From contig NZ_VULY01000018.1 in the NCBI RefSeq assembly GCF_009696485.1, forward strand, positions 2,093,906 through 2,157,905: DNA of 64,000 nt. The letters run 5' to 3'. Shown piece by piece: positions 44,315 through 52,552 of this stretch (position 1 is its first letter; each line of letters starts with the position of its first letter). The stretch comes from Suipraeoptans intestinalis. Its GTDB lineage: Bacteria; Bacillota; Clostridia; Lachnospirales; Lachnospiraceae. Made by a program: the position numbers and the translations under genes. The notes beneath the pieces are model-generated. The model had not been told where the DNA came from, ran no database searches, and was given only the letters and a program-made list of their open reading frames with translations.

Positions 44315-44707
44315 ATGAAGAAAGTAGCGGCGGTTTTTATGGGTGTTTTAATGATGACATGCTTGGGAGGAACCTTAGTGAGTTGGGCAAATAATCACGG
44401 TGATACATACTATAGCTTGTACTATAACGGAGACGGAGGCGATGTGCAAACTCCGATTAGAGCTAAGACAGATGCTTCTTCAGCTTATATTTATCATCAG
44501 GGGAATGTGTCAGCTTATGTTCAGGTAAAAAGTAACGGAATAAATCCTACGGATGGCGCATATCATTATCATGTAAATGTGGGTCAGGCAAGATATTTAT
44601 ATAATCTGGTTTACGAAAGAGGATACAGAAATTGCTATTTGCAATTAACACCAACCATTCACAGCAGTATTCTATTACATGGTCTCTGGAGTCCGGACAG
44701 CATCTAG
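44315..44707 (+). CDS. small Sec-secreted protein, possibly DUF2712-like
   Basis: A 130-residue protein with a clear signal peptide (MKKVAAVFMGVLMMTCLGG, cleavage probably after VSWA) and a mature part of about 105 residues rich in Tyr, Asn, Gly and His: DTYYSLYYNGDGGDV, SAYIYHQGNVSAYVQVKS, ending GLWSPDSI. The general pattern recalls secreted DUF2712 proteins of Firmicutes that sit beside ABC transporters, but I cannot confirm this. No double-glycine leader is present, so export would be by Sec. AAGGAGG precedes the ATG. An attenuator separates it from six membrane and ATPase genes. Confidence 0.6.
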   Translation: MKKVAAVFMGVLMMTCLGGTLVSWANNHGDTYYSLYYNGDGGDVQTPIRAKTDASSAYIYHQGNVSAYVQVKSNGINPTDGAYHYHVNVGQARYLYNLVYERGYRNCYLQLTPTIHSSILLHGLWSPDSI

Positions 44708-44756
44708 GGGAAAGAAATGAAAGGAGGGGACTCAGACACAGGGCAATAGTTTTTGT

Positions 44757-44777
44757 GGAGGGGAGTACCCTCCTTTT
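44757..44777 (+). terminator. attenuator between the secreted-protein gene and the ABC genes
   Basis: GGAGGG (44757-44762), GAGTA loop, CCCTCC (44768-44773), then TTTT. Partial termination would give more secreted protein than transporter. Confidence 0.6.
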
Positions 44778-44817
44778 GTAGAATTTTCTGGTATTTCAAA
44801 ACGAAGGAGAACATGCT

Positions 44818-45525
44818 ATGAATAAAAAACGAGGAGTAGGCGTGGCAATCACAGTGATTACCATCTGTGTGGCAGCAGGGACTCTGTGGATGGCGGGGAA
44901 AGCCAGATATGGGAACCAGGATGTTTCAAGGGAAAGCAAACAGGAGAAGGAGGGAAAGGAGGATCGGAAGACAGAAAAAGAATCCGATCAGTATGCGATA
45001 GACCGGGCGGCAAGTATGGGAGAGACCATTCAGATCACAGATGCGGAACAACGCTTTGACTGTGTGGTAAAGAGCGCGGCTGTTACAAAGACGCCGGAGG
45101 GATTTCAACTACCGGCATCCCGGAGGGACTGGATGTGGGATCAGGAGAGTATCCAAGTAGATGAAAGCGGACAGATCAGGAATGAATATTCTTATGTGAT
45201 CGTAGATTTAAACATCACGAATCCGGCACAGAAAGAACAATTCATGTATCTGAACACGATCTATCTAAGAGCCGGTGGGACGGAGGAAGAGGCAGAGGAG
45301 GCCGTTATGCGGGGAGATAAGACCGCGGAAGAAAGTGACGGGCATAATTATATGGAGTTGAGATTACAGCCGCAAGAAAGCAAAGATCTGAAGCTGGTGT
45401 ACATAGAAAAGGACGAAAAGATAGAAAAGCGGGAGGCGTATCTCGTGTTTAATCTTACGGGAGGTTACGTGGATGGGGTACGTAATGAATATGTGAAAGC
45501 GGTCAAATTTACCTGGGGGCAATAG
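44818..45525 (+). CDS. membrane-anchored extracytoplasmic protein (DUF4352/DUF5027-like)
   Basis: A 235-residue protein with one N-terminal membrane segment (about 6-27), a charged Lys/Glu linker (30-60) and an external beta-rich domain with GETIQITDAEQRFDCVVKSA and EYSYVIVDLNITNP, similar in layout to DUF4352/DUF5027 immunoglobulin-like domains. No lipobox. CGAAGGAGAA precedes the ATG. First gene of the ABC cluster after the attenuator; it pairs in type with the protein at 47751. Function unknown. Confidence 0.6.
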   Translation: MNKKRGVGVAITVITICVAAGTLWMAGKARYGNQDVSRESKQEKEGKEDRKTEKESDQYAIDRAASMGETIQITDAEQRFDCVVKSAAVTKTPEGFQLPASRRDWMWDQESIQVDESGQIRNEYSYVIVDLNITNPAQKEQFMYLNTIYLRAGGTEEEAEEAVMRGDKTAEESDGHNYMELRLQPQESKDLKLVYIEKDEKIEKREAYLVFNLTGGYVDGVRNEYVKAVKFTWGQ

Positions 45526-45560
45526 GGGCCGGCGTATGGACCGAAGGATGGAGGCGGAAC

Positions 45561-46313
45561 GTGAGTGAAAAAAAGGGTGTCTTTCTGAAAAGCAAGATAA
45601 AATTTGGGACGGAAAGCGCAGGGCTTGTTCTGATTCTTGCTGTGATCCTCAGCCAAAGTGCAAACCGATATCATTTGGTGGCGACAGTATGTGTCTGTGA
45701 CTTTTACAGGATCGTGCAGGAGCCGTTTCTGTTTGGGGTGTTGATCATGCCTGTCATCCTGTTTCTGCTCCTGGAACAGACAAAGGACCGAAAGACTTTG
45801 AATTATTATTGCCGGGTGCCGGGAAGGATATTCCTTTGGAATCGGATCGTGAAGAAGGTGTTGTGGTACTCTGGGATCTTTACCCTCCTTTTGGGCGGAA
45901 CAGCCTTTGTGGTGGGATGGCTAAAAACAGACAGCCTGTATAACTGGGATCAATATGAAAGTGTGTTTTATCTTAGAAGTCAGATGCTGGTATCTGTCTC
46001 CTGGGTATGGGTGATGGCAGTCAACCTGCTGCTGATCTGGATAAAGATCACAGTTTTGGCTCTCCTCCATCAAGTCTTTCTTTTGCTTCCGAAATCACAA
46101 AAATACATTTGGCTTTTGGTGGTGGCGCTGGGAGCGATTGAAACGTTTCAAAGAGGGAGGTTTTTCTTTCTGGTATTTTATCCGGAAGATTTTTTGTGGA
46201 ACAGGAAGGAATGGACAATGGGACTTTTAGCAGGAGGGATCGTGCTGGCGGCAGGTGTGTATGCCATAGGCAGAAGGATTTCCGGCAGGAGGGATATACT
46301 GGATGTTTCTTAA
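45561..46313 (+). CDS. ABC-locus membrane protein 1
   Basis: A 250-residue integral membrane protein with about six hydrophobic segments, GTG start at 45561 behind GGAGG. I recognise no specific family; size and topology fit an ABC-2-type permease or an immunity-type membrane subunit. The following gene starts 11 bases before its stop, so the two are translationally coupled. Confidence 0.6.
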   Translation: MSEKKGVFLKSKIKFGTESAGLVLILAVILSQSANRYHLVATVCVCDFYRIVQEPFLFGVLIMPVILFLLLEQTKDRKTLNYYCRVPGRIFLWNRIVKKVLWYSGIFTLLLGGTAFVVGWLKTDSLYNWDQYESVFYLRSQMLVSVSWVWVMAVNLLLIWIKITVLALLHQVFLLLPKSQKYIWLLVVALGAIETFQRGRFFFLVFYPEDFLWNRKEWTMGLLAGGIVLAAGVYAIGRRISGRRDILDVS

Positions 46314-47109
46314 AAGAACCGGCGTATATGTGATGAATTTTCTGAAAATGTATAGTTTTCCCATCCTGATCGTGGTATGCAGCTGCCTGACGTTTGCGAT
46401 AAGAATAAAAAATGAAAGAATCGTGTCGGGAACAGGCTATCAGATGGGAGCAGGAGATTTTTACCTGAATTTCTTCGGAGGCAGCGAGGTGTTCGAGGCG
46501 AGTCCCCGTTCTCTTTTGAAGATTCCATATTTTTTGTTCGTGTATGTTGCCTATTTTCTTTTGCTGCAGAGTATCCAGCGAGAGCGGGAATATTCGGAGG
46601 CCGGCAGACAGAGGATTGTACGAAGAAGAAAGCGGACACAGATATGGACCCGTCAGGTTTTTCGGCTTTGGAAGAGTGGGGCGATCTGTTTGCTTTGTAC
46701 GGTTTTGGTATGTGCTGTGGCAGGGGTTTTTGTGTTTCGGGGAGGGTGGCAGATCCATTCTCTTCTCCAGGAAAAAATGGCAGGTCTGGAAGTAGGGATT
46801 TTAAGACAGGGCGGCGGATGGCAGCTGCTGGTACCGCCTCTGGCGCTGATGACGTTGGCTATCTTACAGGAGACTTGTGCGTTGCTGCTTTCTCCAAGAC
46901 TGAGTTATCTGCTTTTTGTTTTTTATTTTTTCAGTGGTCTGTATTGGTGCGAGGAAGGATTTTTGGGAAATGGAATGATGTTTTTGAGAAACGTTCAACT
47001 GGCCGGAAGAGGAATCGATTTTCGACTGGAGATATGGGTTTTGCTGGGAATACAGGCTGCGTGTATGGGAATAGGGTATTTCTTGATTCAAAGAAAGGAT
47101 ATATGGTGA
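46303..47109 (+). CDS. ABC-locus membrane protein 2
   Basis: A 268-residue membrane protein with about six hydrophobic segments and an external stretch after the first one (NERIVSGTGYQMGAGDFYLN). It overlaps the previous gene by 11 bases, with GGAGGGA at 8 bases from the ATG. Likely one of the permease subunits that work with the ATPase encoded 3 bases downstream. No closer family recognised. Confidence 0.6.
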   Translation: MFLKRTGVYVMNFLKMYSFPILIVVCSCLTFAIRIKNERIVSGTGYQMGAGDFYLNFFGGSEVFEASPRSLLKIPYFLFVYVAYFLLLQSIQREREYSEAGRQRIVRRRKRTQIWTRQVFRLWKSGAICLLCTVLVCAVAGVFVFRGGWQIHSLLQEKMAGLEVGILRQGGGWQLLVPPLALMTLAILQETCALLLSPRLSYLLFVFYFFSGLYWCEEGFLGNGMMFLRNVQLAGRGIDFRLEIWVLLGIQAACMGIGYFLIQRKDIW

Positions 47110-47112
47110 GCA

Positions 47113-47757
47113 ATGTATTTAGAGATAAAAGGCGTGTCCAGACAGATTAAGCAGGAAATGGTCCTGAATCAGGTTGATTTGCAGATGGAAAAGGGGAAGG
47201 CCTACCTGCTTTTGGGAAAAAACGGGGCGGGAAAGACGATGCTGATGCGGGCCATCAGCGGGTTGATCCGTCTGGATGAGGGAGAAATATGGATCAATGG
47301 AAAGCGGCTTTGGAAGGAGATCTCTTTTCCCGAAAGCATGGGAATTTTGTTGGAAAACCCCGGTTTTGTGAAAGCATATAGTGGATATGAAAATCTGATG
47401 CTTCTTGCCTCCATCCGCAAAAAAGTAGGGGAAAGGGAGGTGCTGCAGGCGCTGGAAAAGGTGGGGCTGAAAGAAAACATGCATAAGAAGTATCGAAAAT
47501 ATTCTCTGGGAATGAAGCAGAAGCTGGGGATTGCAGCAGCCATTTTTGAGCAGCCGGATCTGATCCTTCTGGATGAACCTACCAATGCGCTGGATGAAAA
47601 AAGTGTGCAGGATTGTCTTAAAATTCTGCAGGAGGAAAAAGAAAGAGGAGCCTTGCTGCTGATCTCCAGCCATAATCCGGAGGAATTTATGGATCTGGCA
47701 GACGAAATGATCTACATGGACGCAGGTCGCATTAAGAAAAAGGAGATGAAATGTTGA
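47113..47757 (+). CDS. ABC transporter ATP-binding protein
   Basis: A 214-residue ATPase with Walker A GKNGAGKT at 35-42, signature YSLGMKQKL near 131, Walker B DLILLDEPTNALDE and the H-loop in LLISSHNPEE. This is the CcmA/BcrA-type short ATPase that pairs with ABC-2 permeases, often in peptide export, antibiotic resistance or bacteriocin immunity. It is the only ATPase in the cluster, so it probably drives a complex made of the neighbouring membrane proteins. The stop overlaps the next gene. Confidence 0.93.
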   Translation: MYLEIKGVSRQIKQEMVLNQVDLQMEKGKAYLLLGKNGAGKTMLMRAISGLIRLDEGEIWINGKRLWKEISFPESMGILLENPGFVKAYSGYENLMLLASIRKKVGEREVLQALEKVGLKENMHKKYRKYSLGMKQKLGIAAAIFEQPDLILLDEPTNALDEKSVQDCLKILQEEKERGALLLISSHNPEEFMDLADEMIYMDAGRIKKKEMKC

Positions 47758-48320
47758 AAAAGCGGAGCATATACGTAGGAGTGATGCTTCTGCTGGCAGG
47801 TCTGTGGCTGTTTCGATTTATCCATTTGAATCAGGCCTATCCCAGGCCGAAGCTGGTGGAAAAAAAGGTGGGAGAGGTGATCGCATATACCAAGGACGTG
47901 GATGTCCGTGTGACAAAGACACGATTTCTCACCAGAAGCGAAGATAGCAGATTAATGGAAGCAGCCAGTGACATGGACGCCGGAGAAAAGGATGACATTC
48001 TGATTGTGCAGATGGAAGCAGTGAACCACAGTGACGAAGAATCCCTGCTGGATCTGTCGGAGATGTGTCTGGAAGCGGAAGGATATACAAACGGAGTTGG
48101 AATGACGGAGTTTTCGACTCTGAATCAGGGGGAACCACTCCGGCAGACGCTGGCACCCGAAGAGAAAAAGGTATTTGAAATCCCGTATCTTTTTTACTAC
48201 TCCGACAGAAGCAAGAGAGAAACGCTGCTGGCGCATGACTTTTTTGTTACCTACAAGCTGTATCCGGAAAAATGCAGAATAGCCATCGGGCCCATGCAGG
48301 AGAAAAAGGAGAAAAAATGA
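47751..48320 (+). CDS. membrane-anchored extracytoplasmic protein, second copy type
   Basis: A 189-residue protein with one N-terminal membrane segment (6-24) and an external domain that begins KKVGEVIAYTKDVDVRVTKT and contains DILIVQMEAVNHSDEESLLD. The layout is like the 44818 protein (anchor plus DUF4352-like domain), though sequence similarity is low by eye. It overlaps the ATPase gene by seven bases and the next permease by four, so it is made with them. Confidence 0.6.
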   Translation: MLKKRSIYVGVMLLLAGLWLFRFIHLNQAYPRPKLVEKKVGEVIAYTKDVDVRVTKTRFLTRSEDSRLMEAASDMDAGEKDDILIVQMEAVNHSDEESLLDLSEMCLEAEGYTNGVGMTEFSTLNQGEPLRQTLAPEEKKVFEIPYLFYYSDRSKRETLLAHDFFVTYKLYPEKCRIAIGPMQEKKEKK

Positions 48321-49141
48321 AAAAAGTCTATCAAATGGAAATCAAGAGAGCATTTCAGGGACTGTCTTACCGGATCACCTTGCTTATAGGCTGCGGGATC
48401 TCTCTTTGTCATGTGATTCGATGTGGCATCCCGCATTATCGATATCTGCGAAGCCTGGGAGGAGTATACAAAGGACTGACACATCCGGTGTCGGCAAGTG
48501 AACTGTGGATGGGCGGGAATACCTACAACATAGAGGGATTTGTATTTTATGCCATACTTCCGCTTCTGGCAGTGTTTCCGTATGGACAATCTTATTATGA
48601 AGATGTAAAAGGAGGATTTATCCGACAAATTTACAGCAGAGAGCAAAGAAGCAGCTATCTGAAGGCAAAGTATTTGGCGGTATTTTTGTCGGGAGGAACT
48701 GCGGTGATCATTCCCCTGCTTGTGAACTGGCTGGGAACCCTGCTTTTTGTGCCCAACCTTTTAGCAGAATCGGCGCTGCAAAGTAATAACATCACCTATG
48801 AGAGTTTGTGGAAGCATCTTTTCTTTACAAAGCCGGGGATCTATCTGGGGATCTTTTTGGCGCTTACCTTTGTGTTTGCGGGGATTTACGCTACGATGGC
48901 ATTGTCAGTCAGTTTTTTTTCAGAATGGAAGATTTTTGTATATACCTTTCCTTTTTTCATACAGATGGGAATTTACACCATTACAATGTTAATGGGAAAG
49001 CTGGAGTTTTCCAATGTATATTTCTTAGTGCCGGGATTTGGAATTACAAGTGTAGGAGTTCTGGCAGGGCATCTGATCATCGGATTTTGTTTGACGGCCC
49101 TGCTCTTTTATATCCTGGGCAAAAAAGAGGACATTCTATAA
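48317..49141 (+). CDS. ABC-2-type permease protein
   Basis: A 274-residue membrane protein with six hydrophobic segments and a long external loop after the first (RYLRSLGGVYKGLTHPVSAS), typical of ABC-2 permeases. The ATG at 48317 overlaps the previous stop (ATGA) and has AGGAGAA upstream; an in-frame ATG at 48272 lies inside the previous gene. Last gene of the cluster, ended by hairpins at 49182 and 49244. Confidence 0.7.
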   Translation: MKKVYQMEIKRAFQGLSYRITLLIGCGISLCHVIRCGIPHYRYLRSLGGVYKGLTHPVSASELWMGGNTYNIEGFVFYAILPLLAVFPYGQSYYEDVKGGFIRQIYSREQRSSYLKAKYLAVFLSGGTAVIIPLLVNWLGTLLFVPNLLAESALQSNNITYESLWKHLFFTKPGIYLGIFLALTFVFAGIYATMALSVSFFSEWKIFVYTFPFFIQMGIYTITMLMGKLEFSNVYFLVPGFGITSVGVLAGHLIIGFCLTALLFYILGKKEDIL

Positions 49142-49181
49142 AAGGATTTTAGAGGGCGTTGTTTTAGAACTGCTGTCAGGA

Positions 49182-49222
49182 AGATACCGCAAACTCACAT
49201 CATGCAGGAGTCTGCGGTATCT
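49182..49222 (+). other. hairpin after the ABC cluster
   Basis: AGATACCGCA (49182-49191) pairs with TGCGGTATCT (49213-49222), with an inner ACTC/GAGT stem. No T run follows, so it may stabilise the mRNA end rather than terminate. Confidence 0.5.
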
Positions 49223-49243
49223 CTCGCTGTATTTCAGAAATTG

Positions 49244-49287
49244 AAAAATGCCGTAGTCCCGGGATATAGCAGGATAACGGCATTTTT
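49244..49287. terminator. bidirectional terminator
   Basis: AAAAATGCCGT (49244-49254) pairs with ACGGCATTTTT (49277-49287). It has T runs on both strands and sits between the rightward ABC cluster and the leftward S1-domain gene. Confidence 0.85.
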
Positions 49288-49296
49288 ATGAGCAGA

Positions 49297-49980
49297 CTAT
49301 TCAGAAAGCTTGATATTTTTAAACAGATCTCCCAGGCTGGTACCGATCTTCTCGGATTTGGGAATCTCCACTTTTTCTTCCGGCTCTTCGGCAACTTCCT
49401 CCAGCGCTTTCATGCTGAGGCTGATCTTTCCGTCTTTGAGTCCGATGATCTTTACCTGTACGGTGTCGCCTGTATGCAGGACATCTTTTGGATGCTTGAT
49501 GCGCTTCTGGCTGATCTGGGAAACATGTACCAGGCCGGACAGCCCGTTCTCCAGACGGACAAAAGCGCCGTAATCCTGAAGAGATTCTACCGTACCGGAA
49601 GTTACGCTTCCTACTTTGACGGCAGCGATCTTTTCTTCCAGCTCTTTTTTCTCCTTTTCCTTCAGGATCTCTCTGGCAGAGAGGATCAGGCGGTTTTCAG
49701 CCTGGTCTGCCTCGATGACGCGCACTTCGATATCCATGAGAAGGCAGGACTCCAGATCTTCGATGTACGAAAGGGAAATACGGGAAGCAGGAATAAATCC
49801 ACGCAGTCCCTCCACCATGGCAATGGCGCCTCCGTTGACGATCCCTTCGATCTTAACGGGAAGTACGGTCTTTTCTTCCAGGTACTTCATCACCAGGTTC
49901 CAGGGATTGGCATCATCAAAATGCTCCTCCAGATCCTGCATTGTAAGATTGGTTTCTTCTTGTAATAATTCTTCGCTCAT
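49297..49980 (-). CDS. S1 RNA-binding domain protein (short ribosomal protein S1-like)
   Basis: A 227-residue protein with two S1 domains: one near 38-105 (VKIEGIVNGGAIAMVEGLRG, FIPASRIS) and one near 120-190 (GSVTSGTVESLQDYGAFVRL, GLVHVSQIS). Full-length S1 has four to six; short two-domain forms occur in Lachnospiraceae and probably bind mRNA or the ribosome. It has its own promoter at 50033 and faces the ABC cluster through a shared terminator. Confidence 0.85.
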   Translation of the reverse strand: MSEELLQEETNLTMQDLEEHFDDANPWNLVMKYLEEKTVLPVKIEGIVNGGAIAMVEGLRGFIPASRISLSYIEDLESCLLMDIEVRVIEADQAENRLILSAREILKEKEKKELEEKIAAVKVGSVTSGTVESLQDYGAFVRLENGLSGLVHVSQISQKRIKHPKDVLHTGDTVQVKIIGLKDGKISLSMKALEEVAEEPEEKVEIPKSEKIGTSLGDLFKNIKLSE

Positions 49981-50032
49981 GACTCACATTCCTTCCTGTA
50001 GATTTCTGTTTCGTTTCACAACGCTTGGAATC

Positions 50033-50061
50033 ATTATAACATAGGAAGGGAAGGTGTTCAA
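50033..50061 (-). promoter_or_regulatory. promoter of the S1-domain gene
   Basis: Minus-strand TTGAAC (complement of 50056-50061), 17 bases, TATAAT (complement of 50033-50038). Confidence 0.7.
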
Positions 50062-50153
50062 AGAAAAAAACAGACGGGAGGGGAAGTTTTGGTTGACGGT
50101 AACAGGAAAACATGGCAATCTTATCATAGAATATCAGGAAAAGGAGCGGTATC

Positions 50154-51800
50154 ATGGGGAAGAAAGCAGAAAAAATCTACGTGGTAGGACATAAAAACCC
50201 GGATACAGATTCGATCTGTTCTGCGATTGCCTACGCTGATTTAAAAAGGAAAAAAACAGGCGAAGATTATGTGGCAAGGCGGGCGGGGCGGATCAACGAA
50301 GAGACGCATTATGTGCTGAAAAAATTTCAGGTGGAGGAGCCGCCTCTTTTGGCAAATGTAAAGCTTCAGGTAAAGGACATGGATATCCACAAGATCGACG
50401 GAGTGGAAACCAATGTATCCATTAAGGATACCTGGGCCAAAATGAAAGAATACAATGTAAAGACCATACCGGTCCTGAAGGACGGAGAACTGGCAGGGGT
50501 GATCTCCACGGGGGATATTGCCACCTCCTACATGAATGTAGACGATGGAAGGAAGCTTTCGGAGGCTAAGACGCAGTACAAAAATATCATACGGACGCTG
50601 GACGGAGTGCTGGTAACGGGCAACGAGCATGGGTATTTTACAAAGGGGAAGGTGACCATCGGCGCTTCCAACCCGGATCTGATGGCAGAATTTATTGAAA
50701 AGGACGATCTGGTGATCCTGGGGAACCGTCGGGAAGCTCAGGAGTGTGCGGTAGACATTGACGCCAGCTGCCTGGTGATCTGCCAGAATGCAGAAGTATC
50801 CGATGAACTGATCCAGAAGGCGGAGGAACAAAGCATCGTGATCATCCGCACGCCGTATGATACCTTTACTACAGCAAGGCTGATCAATCAAAGTATACCG
50901 GTAAAGCATTTCATGACGAAAATGCCGCTGGTAACTTTCCGAATGAGTGACTATGTGGACGATATCAAGGAAGTCATGGCAAAAAAGAAGTTTCGCGACT
51001 TCCCCATTCTGGACAGACACGGCAGGTTTAAAGGATTTATTTCCAGACGGAGATTTCTGGATGTGAGTAAAAAGAAGGTGATCCTGGTGGATCACAACGA
51101 AAAATCACAGGCGGTGGACGGGATCGAAGAAGCTGATATCCGGGAGATCATCGATCATCATCGTCTGGGAAACATCGAAACCATGGGGCCGGTGTTTTTC
51201 CGTAACCAGCCGGTAGGCTGTACTGCCACCATCGTCAGTCAGATGTACGAGGAGGAGGGGATCGCCATCGATCCGACGATCGCAGGACTGCTTTGCAGCG
51301 CCATCATATCGGATACCCTTTTGTTTCGTTCCCCCACCTGTACCAAGGTGGATGAAAAGGCAGCCAAAAAGCTGGCGGCGATCGCGGGATTGAATATGGA
51401 AAAGATGGCCCAGGAGATGTTTAAGGCAGGAAGTAATCTGTCGGGAAAGACGGCGGAAGAGATCTGCTTCCAGGATTTCAAGCAGTTTGCCGTCAACGGG
51501 ATCACTTTTGGCGTGGGGCAGATCAATTCTATGAACAAGGAAGAGCTGACAGATCTAAGCGACATTTTGCTTCCCTATCTGCCGGAGGTTTTGGAAAACC
51601 ATAAACTTCAGATGGTGTACTTTATGCTGACGGATATTTTAAGCGAGTCCACCGAACTGCTCTGCGTGGGAATCGGAGCGAAAGAGTATGCGATGGAGGC
51701 CTTTGATGTGCGGGAAGATACGGACAAACTGATCCTGGAAGATGTGGTATCCAGGAAGAAGCAGTTGATTCCGGCGCTGGTGGGAGTGATGCATCAATGA
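50154..51800 (+). CDS. manganese-dependent inorganic pyrophosphatase with CBS domains
   Basis: A 548-residue family II pyrophosphatase. The DHH part begins VVGHKNPDTDSICSAIAYAD; residues about 70-130 and 250-310 form a CBS pair that senses nucleotides, with a DRTGG-like region between; IDHHRLGNIETMG carries the DHH motif and a DHHA2 domain ends the protein. CBS-containing enzymes of this class are inhibited or activated by adenine nucleotides. It hydrolyses pyrophosphate in the cytosol. The stop overlaps the next start (ATGA). Confidence 0.92.
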   Translation: MGKKAEKIYVVGHKNPDTDSICSAIAYADLKRKKTGEDYVARRAGRINEETHYVLKKFQVEEPPLLANVKLQVKDMDIHKIDGVETNVSIKDTWAKMKEYNVKTIPVLKDGELAGVISTGDIATSYMNVDDGRKLSEAKTQYKNIIRTLDGVLVTGNEHGYFTKGKVTIGASNPDLMAEFIEKDDLVILGNRREAQECAVDIDASCLVICQNAEVSDELIQKAEEQSIVIIRTPYDTFTTARLINQSIPVKHFMTKMPLVTFRMSDYVDDIKEVMAKKKFRDFPILDRHGRFKGFISRRRFLDVSKKKVILVDHNEKSQAVDGIEEADIREIIDHHRLGNIETMGPVFFRNQPVGCTATIVSQMYEEEGIAIDPTIAGLLCSAIISDTLLFRSPTCTKVDEKAAKKLAAIAGLNMEKMAQEMFKAGSNLSGKTAEEICFQDFKQFAVNGITFGVGQINSMNKEELTDLSDILLPYLPEVLENHKLQMVYFMLTDILSESTELLCVGIGAKEYAMEAFDVREDTDKLILEDVVSRKKQLIPALVGVMHQ

Positions 51801-52495
51801 GCGGGAGAATAGGAAGGACGTCAGCGGAAAACCGGAAAAGAACGGAAAAGAAGAGGGGAAGAGTGCATCGGAAAGACAGGGAAAAGACGGCGGAAACGGC
51901 AGGAAAAAAAGAAGTCTGGAAGCCGGGCAATCTGGTGTATCCTTTGCCGGCAGTGCTGGTCAGTATGGCCACAGAGGACGGCAGGGATAATCTGATCACG
52001 GTGGCGTGGACAGGGACGGTCTGCACCAATCCCGCCATGCTGTATATCTCTGTCAGACCGGAGAGGTATTCCTATGAGCTATTGAAGGAGTCGAAAGAAT
52101 TTGTTGTCAACCTGACGACGGAAGATCTGGCGTATGCCACCGACTGGTGCGGCGTCCGATCGGGGAGGGACTACGATAAATGGAAGGAGACCGGCTTGAC
52201 AAGAGGCAGGGCAAGCGCCCTTGCTTTTGCGCCTACCGTCAAGGAAAGTCCTGTAAACATCGAATGCCGGATCACGCAGATCCAGGAGCTGGGCAGTCAT
52301 CATATGTTTCTGGCAGAGGTGCTGGCAGTGCAGGCAGATACAGCCTACCTGGAAGAAAACGGCAGATTTTCCCTGAACCAGTCGGGACTTCTGGCTTATT
52401 CCCACGGAGAGTATCTGAGCCTTGGAAAAAGTCTGGGAAAATTTGGGTGGAGCGTGAAAACAGAGAAGAAGCACGCGGGGAAGAAGAAAAAGTAA
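51797..52495 (+). CDS. flavin reductase-like (FMN-binding split barrel) protein
   Basis: A 232-residue protein. After a basic, low-complexity N-terminal part of about 40 residues, it has the flavin reductase-like domain: YPLPAVLVSMATEDGRDNLI, VAWTGTVCTNPAMLYISVRP and EFVVNLTTEDLAYATDWCG. Such proteins bind FMN and reduce flavin or act as flavoproteins of unknown partner. The basic N-terminus is unusual; an internal start is possible but none has a good ribosome binding site. Coupled by overlap to the pyrophosphatase gene. Confidence 0.85.
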   Translation: MSGRIGRTSAENRKRTEKKRGRVHRKDREKTAETAGKKEVWKPGNLVYPLPAVLVSMATEDGRDNLITVAWTGTVCTNPAMLYISVRPERYSYELLKESKEFVVNLTTEDLAYATDWCGVRSGRDYDKWKETGLTRGRASALAFAPTVKESPVNIECRITQIQELGSHHMFLAEVLAVQADTAYLEENGRFSLNQSGLLAYSHGEYLSLGKSLGKFGWSVKTEKKHAGKKKK

Positions 52496-52552
52496 GCCGG
52501 TGGGAAGGGATGATCTCCTGAGGTATCATTCAATTTTCGAGGCTTTTAAGGG

